Positions 55,668 through 64,000 of a stretch of 64,000 nucleotides of DNA are shown in pieces. The position numbers were made by a program, and so were the translations under genes. Each line of letters opens with the position of its first letter. Position 1 is the stretch's first letter. Under the pieces are notes generated by a model that ran no database searches, was not told the origin of the DNA, and saw only the letters and a program-made list of their open reading frames with translations. The DNA lies in NCBI GenBank assembly GCA_022376515.1, contig WTXI01000075.1, forward strand, positions 1-64,000. Reading direction: 5' to 3'. This DNA comes from Lactifluus volemus (Eukaryota; Basidiomycota; Agaricomycetes; Russulales; Russulaceae).

Positions 55668-56697
55668 ATGTCCTTTCGTCTACGACCCCTTGTCGTGATC
55701 TCCTTTGCCGTCATACACGCTACAAGTGGCTTTTTCTTGGTCAGTCTTCATCTCTCAACCACTTTCCCTCTTGACTTCTCTCCCCTTCAGAGCATTCTCG
55801 CTCTTGGCCTCCAGCGTCTCTTTCCTTCTCTCAAACAGCTCCCACCAACTCCTGGCTACTTCTCCAATCTAGCTCACCATTTTTCAAATCAGCGAGATGA
55901 TCGTCATTTCATCACGAGCGATCTTGCAGACGAGAATGAAGGTTCCAGTGCCAAGAACTCTTCCGATGACCATGTCGCCTGGCTGCTCTCATCACAGGCC
56001 CGCGCGCGGGCGGCACGACCCTCTTCCGTCGCGCCTCCTTCCTCACTATGGCCCCTCAAGGAATATCCGTCCCCACAACCATTGCAGCCCAGCGAACAAT
56101 ATCGGTCCTTTCCTTTCGTACCTCCTGATTCATCCCGTGATGGTATATCCCTCCCCTCACCCTCATCAGAGTCTCGCCACAATTCCGATCCCCCTTTTCT
56201 AGTCGGTCTTTCATCGGACAAACTTGCACCATCTCATCTTCGAGAAGCGGTAATTGGAACTTCAGTTAGCAATGAGAGCCAATATCGTCCTCCTGTGTCG
56301 AAGCATGGTATGTTGTCCTCTCCTGGTGACTACCGAATTATCTAATCTCGCTCTTCTCATTACAGTGCGGAAGATCGCGGAAATAGTACCAGGGTGCAAT
56401 GTCAAGGACAGAAACCGCAGAGGCAAGAAGAGCCAAACTTCAACGTCTCGTGTGGGTCGTGGACGCACAGACCCATATCAGGCGCCGTACTTCTTTCCCA
56501 GCCCCGTTTCCCCTTGGGCGTACGATTATGTGCGGCTCATACAGCTCAATCGGAAACTGGACTTGAGTTCTGATGTTCCGACATCATACTCGCCTCTGAC
56601 AAGTTCTGGGGATGACCAGTCTCGCGTGTCTTCGCCCTCTAGCAAACACGCGCGGATCGTCCGGGCCTCATCACACCGGAGGAGCGCATCTCACTAG
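55668..56697 (+). CDS. Hypothetical protein with N-terminal signal anchor
   Basis: ATG at 55668 gives MSFRLRPLVVISFAVIHATS, a hydrophobic N-terminus (residues ~6-25), then an amphipathic helix (LQSILALGLQRLFPSL) and a long Ser/Pro-rich region (SLWPLKEYPSPQPLQPSEQY). An intron (GTATGT...CATTACAG, 56309-56365) joins KH to VRKIAEIVPGCNVKDR. The tail contains YDYVRLIQLNRKLDLSSD. An in-frame ATG exists further upstream at 55563, but it lies before the hydrophobic segment. No known domain; probably a secreted or type II membrane protein. Confidence 0.55.
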
Positions 56698-57167
56698 TGC
56701 AGACCACGGTCATAACTGCGAGAAATTTGATTCTTGATTCTTCTATCCCATAATCATCCAGCATCCTTTCTCTTATGTATTTGTGCAGCCAGCGGAGTAT
56801 TTTATCACTCTCCACATTGTATTGTATCCATCTTCACATGATTTGAGGTCAGATGGTTTCCATGACTTGAGCGGGTCCTCGCGTGATAAATGCAGAAAGA
56901 AATGATAGACCTGAAGTTGTCAACAGTGATCCGAAAATCTGTCTCCCTGTAGTCATATTGTCGCGATCGTTCTTCAAAGGCGAGGACTTGATCAGAGAGT
57001 TTGAGCTTTTCCAATGAATGAAGGACCACAATTTGTGTTCCTTTATCTGTGAACAAAGATAAGATCATCAATGTCCGGTACGCCGGACCGGCCGGGGAAG
57101 CGAACCTGTCGCTGTCGCAGAGACCGAGGCTGCCTGTTTCGCCGCATCTCTTTCCCCATCACACCCA

Positions 57168-60100
57168 ATGCAAGCTCTTCCCCTCCCCAAACCTCCTCTC
57201 CCAATGCGCGCTCTCACACCCACCAACGGCTCCGCCCCGACTGAGCACATACCCGCTTCAGCTGACCGGTCACCCCCCCATTTGCTCTCTATCGTGGGCG
57301 CCCCCGAACCGCGCACCCTCGCTCGCCTTCCAAGGCCGGTTGGTCCCCAAGACGAAACTCAGGCAAGGCCTGGTAGTTCAGAAGGACCTGGAAATGGTCC
57401 AACTGGAAATTCAACACAACAGCCCCAGGCGGCGCCCCCGGGGCCGTCCACTATCAGGCTACGCTCGCACGACTCGCTCACCGGCGCGTCTACGAACCCC
57501 CGCTCGCGCGCGACGTCCGTCAAGCCCGAAGCTACGCAAGTGGAGAACGGAAATGACAACTCTGTGATTGCCAGCGCCGCTGTCCAGAGTAACGGTAATA
57601 ATAATGGAAATAATCGGCCGCTCAACGTGACGGACGCGTTGAGCTACTTGGACGCGGTCAAGGTGCAGTTCCACGATAAACCGGACGTGTACAACCATTT
57701 TCTGGATATAATGAAAGATTTTAAGAGCCAGATGTGCGTCTTTCCTCGTTTTTTTTTTTCCATTACATCTTTCCCGTCTTCCTCCCGCTCTCTTTCTCTC
57801 TTTCTCTCTCTCTCTCTCTTGGATTCGGATCTCGGGCGAGTGTGATGCCGGGACTCGTTTTGATGATCATGAGACCGCATCGTCCTTTGGTACTACTTAT
57901 CGCCTTTCCCTTCCCTTTTTTGTGGGCACCGGGTGCCGGTTTACATTGCTGCTCTGCCATGACGGCAGGACCGGGCCAGGCTGAGGAGCCGCAAATAATA
58001 GGCCGGGCCGCCGGTTGCGGATATGAGTTTCCTTTTATGGATTATCGAGGTGGTCGATCCCAGGATTTTGACACCTCATTACGCCTTTTCGTTATTCGCC
58101 CCTCCTAAGACAGGGATTGACATGTCGGTTCCAGAATTGATACTCCTGGAGTAATAGAGCGTGTGTCCATGCTCTTTCATGGAAATCCCTATCTTATAGA
58201 GGGTTTCAATACCTTCCTTCCTCCGGGCTACCACATTAATGCTTCCGCCGACCCCCGCGATCCCAACCTTATCACCGTCACGACTCCCCTCGGCACTATG
58301 ACCTCCAAAATCAGCTCTGGAACTAATCCGAGCGGCACTGGAGGTCTCTCTTACTATGGATCGCCCCATCCATACAATCCCGCCACTGTTGGCTCTCGTC
58401 CCGTCTCTCCACTGGCGAGAGCTCAACCACCCCAAACATTCTCACCCGCTCCCCAGGGACTAACAACTGCCGTTGCATCCGTACTTGGAAATATGAGTAA
58501 CAAGACGCAGGTCGAGCGAGCGCCTGCTGCCGAATTTGACCACGCCATCCAGTACCTGAACAAGATCAAGACACGGTATCCCGATGACCAAAACAACACA
58601 TACAAGCAGTTTCTAGAGATCTTGCAAACGTACAGAAAGGAACAGCAAAACTCTCAGAAGGACCCGATAGGATATCAACAAAGAGAACAAAGGATGATGC
58701 ATGACGTGCGTTTCTTTTTCTCTTCTGACCTCTGAAAAAAGAACCTCGTCCCCTCCCTTTCTCCCTCCCCCCCCTTTCAACAGGGTGCTTACGTATCCCG
58801 TAATTAGGTGTATATCCAGGTGCAGGCGCTATTCAAAAACGAAGAAGACCTCCTAAGCGAATTCAAAGACTTTCTGCCAGAAATCGCTGGTGCATCGTCT
58901 GCCCAGCCAGGCGGTCTCGTCGGTATCCGCCCCTATCCGCCCGATGGTCCGACCATGTGGTCGCATGATACCGCCGCTACATCCCCAAGTGCACCAAAAG
59001 GGACTCAGCCACCTTCACGCCGCCGAAAACGAGAGCCACAGAAGGAGTCCCCAGCCTCGGCGGCGAAGCAGTCGGAGCCCGTACGAGTGAGTAGCAACCC
59101 CTCATCGCTCGCTATTTTTTTTTTGCCTGACAAAAAAAAAAAAGGAATCTCGTAAGCGCCAACGTGTCGCAAGACCAGCGGCCAAGAACAGCCACGCACA
59201 GTCCCCGACGTTTACCAGCTACCAAACCCCGTCGTCGCCGCTTCCCGGGCCCGCTCACTACTCTCAGCAGACGATGTCCCAGTTTGGCCATAACCTCCCG
59301 GGCCACCACGTGGCGCAGGCCGGGTCATCCTCGGTGCAATCGCTCGGGCCTACCTCACCCCAGGACGAATTGCTGTTCTTTGAGCGCGCGAAACGTGCCC
59401 TCGAGGCGCGAGACGTGTACGACGACTTTTTGAAATTGCTCAACATGTATACGCGCGACATTATCGATCTCAAGACGCTTGTCGTACGAGCGGAGAAGTT
59501 CCTCGCGGACGATGGGCTTCTCTTGCAGTTTAAGCGATTGGTAAATTGGGACGACAGGATCGGTAACGTGAACTATGGCCCGCCTGGGAGCATCAGAACA
59601 GGTCCACACGATGCCGTGCTATCACGTCCGGTCGAGGATGCGCAGAGTCCGAGCTACCGTCGGTTACCGGAGAGTGTGCGTAGCATTGGATCTTCCTGTT
59701 TACTCGGTTCCGTTGACTGACCTGACCGGGTTTTCCAGGAGATACGTCTGGCGACATCTGGACGTGACCAACTGGCGCGCTCCGTGCTGAACGACGAGTG
59801 GGTGTCGCATCCCACGTGGGCATCTGAAGAAGCAGGCTTCGTAGCGCACAAAAAGAACTCGTTCGAAGAGGTGATCCATCGCTGCGAAGACGAACGGCAC
59901 GAATATCAAATCCAGCTGGAAGGCCTCGCGCGCACGATCAGCATTCTCGAGCCTCTCGCGACGCGACTGAACGAGACGCCGGTGGAGGAACGCGCGGCGC
60001 AACGTCTGCGGCCGGACCTGGGCGGACACAGCCGGTGGATCTACATGCGCACGCTCAAAAGGGTGTACGGAAAGGACGCGGGAATGGAAGTCTATCAGGC

Positions 60101-61918
60101 GTTGCAGGACGCGCCCGCGGTCGCCGTGCCGGTCGTGTTGCTCAGGCTGAAACAGAAAAATGAAGAGTGGCGCCGCGCGCAGCGAGAATGGTCACTCACG
60201 TGGAGACAGGTGGACGCGCGCAATTTTTACAAGTCGCTCGATCATACGGGGATCAACTTTAAGCAGAACGATAAAAAGACGATCACGACCAAGGCGTTCG
60301 TGACGGAGATTGACACCGTGCGTGGAGAGCAGGAGCAAGAACAACAGCGGCAGCAGCAAGCGCGCGAAAAGTCGGGAAGCACACGTCCCGCTTGCACGCG
60401 CGGCTCGCTCGGCTTTCAACTTTCGTATTCGTTCGCTGATTTGAGCGTCCTCTGCGACGCGCTCAAACTCGTCTACTCGTACCTGGACCACAACCAGGCG
60501 GTCTATAGCCTCGCTGAACGTCGCAGTGTCGAACGCTTCCTCAGGGCCTTCATGCCCGTCTTGTGCATGCTCCCGCCCGCCGCTTTCAACGCTGCTTGTG
60601 GTCCCGCCGAAGTCGGAGTGGATGACGAATCGGGAGACGAACAGCTACAACAACAACAGCAGGTGGACGAAGTACCAATTCGCGCACGTGCTACCGCCAC
60701 CAGTGGTGGAGTTCATCCAGGCGATCTCCGTAAGAAGCTCGCGCGTGCGGCAGCTCAAGAGAATAACGGCACCGGCGGTGGCGGATCATCATCCCGGGTG
60801 TCGACGCCGGCTGGTGATGGACATCGCGATCGCGGCGATACGATGGGCGGCGGGAACACTACAAAAGGGAAAGAGAGGGAGAGGGAACCGTCGGCGACCG
60901 TGTGGATACGGGAATGTCTGCCCGAAAGCGCGATCGGGATTCGAGACGGGCCGGTGTCTAGGCGGCCGTTTTTCTGCAACACGACGTTCTATACCCTTTT
61001 ACGGTTATTGCAGGTGGGTTTCCTATTCATGACTGACGTGTTCCAAATTTAGATTTGACACACCTAGTTGTTGTATGCGCGGCTATCGAGCTGCAAGGAA
61101 GAAGGTCGAAAACAGGCGCATCAAAAGTTTCAACATTTGGTGGCCAATCCTATAGCTGTCGAACTTGGGATGGATGACTCGCAAGGCCCGTCGAGCGTGC
61201 TGGAGCAAATATTGCGGGATCGCGGCGCGAGCGGGGAGGATGACGGAGAGGCGTTGTATCAGTACCTCCTCGAGGCGTGCGAGAAGCTGTTCATGAATGA
61301 GCTGGATCAGGCGACGTTTGAAGAACACATGCGTTGGTTTTTTGGAACCAAGGTGGGGTGGTTACTTTTTTTCCTTTTTCCTTGCGCTTACGTTTTGCTT
61401 TAAAGGCGTTCTTGCTCTACACGGTAGATAAAATTGTCGCTTCCCTGATTAAGCAGGTGCGCCCCCGAACTTTGTTTTCGTTTCAGTGATCTTAACGGGC
61501 ATTCATCCTTCCAAGGTGCAAACCATTGTGTCGGACAACAAGTGCCAGGAGCTGTGGCAGTTCCTCAGACGTCATCGATGTGAGACTTCATTTACAAGAC
61601 AAGAAATCATCCAGTACCGTCGGGGTGCGGAACGGCATGTTGGCACGGACGATAATCTGTATCGTGTCGAATGGGTACGTTTGTATACTATTGTGTTTTT
61701 TTTGTGGAGCAGTGCCGAACCAAGTGGTTGAGCAGAATCCTGAGGACAAGACGATGCACATTCAGTTGATGGGTCCCGGAGAAGCAAGCGTGGACGACAC
61801 CCGCACGGCGGCGAACCGATGGCGAGAGTACGTGGATTCGTACGTGATGGAACACCCCACGGAGTGGATCCAAGGGGTGGGACACGGTCAACAGGCTCGT
61901 TTATTCATGCGTCGGTGA
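57168..61918 (+). CDS. SIN3: SIN3 histone deacetylase corepressor
   Basis: Pro-rich N-terminus, then three paired amphipathic helix domains: PAH1 ([16 protein letters not shown] ... [17 protein letters not shown], split by a 401-nt intron), PAH2 ([15 protein letters not shown] ... [18 protein letters not shown]) and PAH3 ([20 protein letters not shown]). A nuclear basic segment ([12 protein letters not shown]) lies between PAH2 and PAH3. The HDAC-interaction region follows ([40 protein letters not shown]), then the Sin3 C-terminal domain ([15 protein letters not shown] spliced to [28 protein letters not shown]). SIN3 scaffolds Rpd3-type deacetylases for transcriptional repression. The start is uncertain: no upstream in-frame ATG, and an out-of-frame ATG at 57071 overlaps. 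No frame breaks seen. Confidence 0.9.
57734..58134 (+). other. Unusually long (401-nt) intron in the PAH1 coding region of SIN3
   Basis: GTGCGT donor to TTCCAG acceptor; exon phases join KSQ-I-IDTPG. The 5' part is a T/CT tract (TTTTTTTTTCC, then (CT)n at 57785-57820). Other introns in the window are mostly 45-75 nt. Confidence 0.75.
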
Positions 61919-62407
61919 GTTGGATCTCAGATGAGACTACGCGTGCGCTAAAGCGAGTTATTGATAGAAACATGTCGTCTGATGAATCGATGAATGAGGG
62001 AGAATTAGGAATACGGATTAGTCTAGGAACATATAAATTGTTCCACGAGAGCGGGAAAGAGTGGAGCATGATGCGGAGTCGGGAATTGGAAGAGGAAAGG
62101 ATGTTAGGAGATAGAGCGAAACAGAGAGAAGAGGATAGACGACGAAGACTAGTAAGCGTATTACTATAAACGAAGGTGTATTTTTAGATATGTGTGGCCC
62201 CTCGTGATAAAAATAGAACAAAATTAGCCGTAACTCTGTAAAGGGAAAGGGTTGCTTAAATAAGAATAATCCTGTGTCTGCTGCAACTCGACCCGAAACG
62301 ACCTCTGCCTGGCTGGTCTCCTTCTTCCTTTTTATACCCTATCTTCCCTTTTGACTTTATAATCCAACTCTTCATTCTCTCTCATTTGGTTTTGTTGACC
62401 TCAAATT
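61919..62407. other. Intergenic between SIN3 and the membrane-protein gene
   Basis: SIN3 3' flank and promoter of the next gene. A pyrimidine-rich stretch (CTCCTTCTTCCTTTTTATACCC at 62320-62340) precedes the start codon, as in many fungal promoters. Nothing else seen. Confidence 0.4.
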
Positions 62408-64000
62408 ATGGCCAAACCAGAGTTGCCTTGTCTAGCTAGCAGCTCCTCATCATCCTCTTCCGTTCACCGTCGTCACAAGTCTACTCGATCGCGAAGAAAC
62501 CCTTATTCCTCTACAGTTTTCGCTCTGCTCTCTGCTATCTCCGTTCCCCCGAACCCTGCACACGCACAGCCCCTCGATTCATCTCAAACTTCCCTCCCCT
62601 TCCTCTATCCTCCGTTTGTCCTCCAACCCGACCCACATCCAGCTCCCGTCAACAAGAGATCGAATACTTTGTCGTCATCGGCATCTGCACCTTCACTTAG
62701 GTGTGTTCAAGGTGATTTTGGGTGGCCCGACAAGTACATTCTAGACGACGACGACGATCTCTGGTATAAGACCGAATGGTCTGCTTATGGTTCTGCTCAA
62801 TGTCCTGTGAGTAAAAAAAAACCCCACGCTCTCTATACTGAAATCCTTAATGGCCACTGAACTTTCCTCTTCTAGAATCGCCAGAGTACCTGTTCTCTTC
62901 CCGCAGACGAGGATCCGAATATTGATGAAGTAGTGGGTGGAACTACCGCACGAGATCTCTCTTCTTCAACCCCGACGTCCCCCAATGACTTTGACATCTC
63001 GACTTTACCGCCCGGTTGGAACAGTATCGTCACCAACACCGCTTCTCGCCAACTGACCATCGCCGTCCTCGTCCTATCCGTGGCTCTTGCAATAATCATC
63101 GTCGCGATCATGTTCACTTGCGTCTTTCGTCGACGTAAAAGTGCTCCCAAACGGGATCCAGAGAAGAAGTCGCCTCGGTCTCCGAATGTTGCAGACGACC
63201 GGAGTATCAGAGAGGCCAAGGCCGCCCAAAGGAAATGGTCTAGGGCTACAAGTCGATGGCGAGACAATATCCGGTTCGCAGCTCGTCGTCGAAGATCAAA
63301 TTGGACTCTCACCACCAGTGCGAGCTATACGACGCAGGCCCGGGAAGAGAGCGCAGAGGTGGGAATCGAGTCGCAAGGCTCCCCACCCTCCTCTCGTTCT
63401 CCGACGCCGACTCCTTCACAACGGACATCTTCAGCGGCATCTATTCATTCACCAACCACGCAAACACGAGCATCACATGAGTTGGAACCTCAGCTCCATC
63501 CCAATGATGTTCCTTCATTAAACCCTGTCGTCCCATCCCAACCCCCTGCCTACTATGCACCACCATCCTCATCATCTGCACCCGTATACACACAGTCGGG
63601 TTGCAGCTCGTCCAGTTCACCCAAGGTTCCTTTAGCGTCACATACACCACCCCAAGCCCATGATGGAGGCGATTACCTCAGTTCAATTTCAGGGCACGTC
63701 GCTACTGATGACAAGGCGATTCTTTCCCACCGCGTGGCGCTGGCTAGCGCTCCACCAGGCGCTGTCAACTCGCACATTTCACAATCGGTGTCTGTGCCAT
63801 CACTGGAAGACGTCGATATATTCGAATTGCCTTGTGGGTCGCGACTGTCATCTCCGCATATTGATGCACACGGTGATGAACCTCACCCGCCGTATTCACC
63901 GCCGACCTTCATGCTTCCTCCACCACCCTCAAAAGGGAAACAAAAGTACGATTATTCCCGTGATCTGGATATTGACGTGAATCGTGACATTGTCACGGTC
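62408..64000 (+). CDS. Single-pass membrane protein, Ser/Pro-rich, partial at window end
   Basis: MAKPELPCLASSSSSSSSVH start with a weakly hydrophobic stretch (VFALLSAISVPPNPAHA) that may be a signal peptide. An extracellular-type region contains GDFGWPDKYILDDDDDLWYK. An intron (62807-62877) leads to NRQSTCSLPADEDP. One clear membrane helix, TIAVLVLSVALAIIIVAIMF (about residues 210-230), is followed by RRRK. The cytosolic tail is long, Ser/Pro-rich and contains PPAYYAPP-like motifs (possible WW or adaptor ligands). It reads open to base 64000. Family unknown; topology resembles fungal cell-surface sensors. Confidence 0.7.

Noticed and set aside
57071..57245. Alternative SIN3 start at ATG 57071
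   Set aside because: Its frame reaches a stop and is not the SIN3 frame; could at most be an upstream ORF.

Overview
This window looks like nuclear DNA of a filamentous basidiomycete, most likely an Agaricomycete. The genes are cut by many 50-60 nt GT-AG introns. The transposons are chromovirus Gypsy, Copia and fungal hAT types. The host genes (SIN3, SHO1, SLY1, CSC1-like channel, WBP11, RNF10, TPR-CHAT and F-box families) are typical fungal ones. No rRNA, tRNA or CRISPR was recognised.

Layout. Bases 1-18.5 kb are a nested transposon graveyard. A decayed Gypsy pol (minus strand, 1-4845) has a 1490-bp terminal-inverted-repeat element inside its integrase. Five copies or fragments of one LTR family (called LTR-A here) follow. 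One replaced the middle of a hAT transposase gene and was itself hit by a 1260-bp non-autonomous hAT element. A complete-length but mutated Copia element (11744-17525) sits inside another LTR-A copy and carries a solo LTR of a second family (LTR-B) and a 286-bp insertion. Target-site duplications allow the order of insertion to be read. A 0.65-kb minisatellite lies at about 6055-6715.

From 18.87 kb onward the window is host genes. They are a secreted sphingomyelinase-type phosphodiesterase with micro-exons, small membrane proteins, a CSC1/OSCA-type channel, SLY1 (ER-Golgi fusion), and then a tandemly amplified F-box / TPR-CHAT protease / WBP11 block (37.6-50.3 kb). RNF10-like E3 ligase, SHO1 osmosensor, an unknown membrane protein, SIN3 corepressor and a partial single-pass membrane protein complete it. 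Bases 23.1-26.6 kb and 31.8-33.9 kb hold no gene I can support.

Most notable: (i) the F-box/CHAT/WBP11 block, with three CHAT paralogues in different states (pseudogene, frameshifted, intact), both long copies keeping the His/Cys protease dyad and sharing a nearly identical tract; (ii) dense TGA(C/G)TCA arrays in the U3 of two unrelated LTR families; (iii) Copia LTR divergence almost wholly at CpG sites; (iv) a common internal module in two DNA transposons with different ends; (v) 7- and 10-nt exons and a possible 24-nt intron in the phosphodiesterase gene; (vi) clustered single-base deletions in conserved genes at 30-39 kb, which may be assembly errors. Family assignments rest on motif recognition by eye; no database search was possible.
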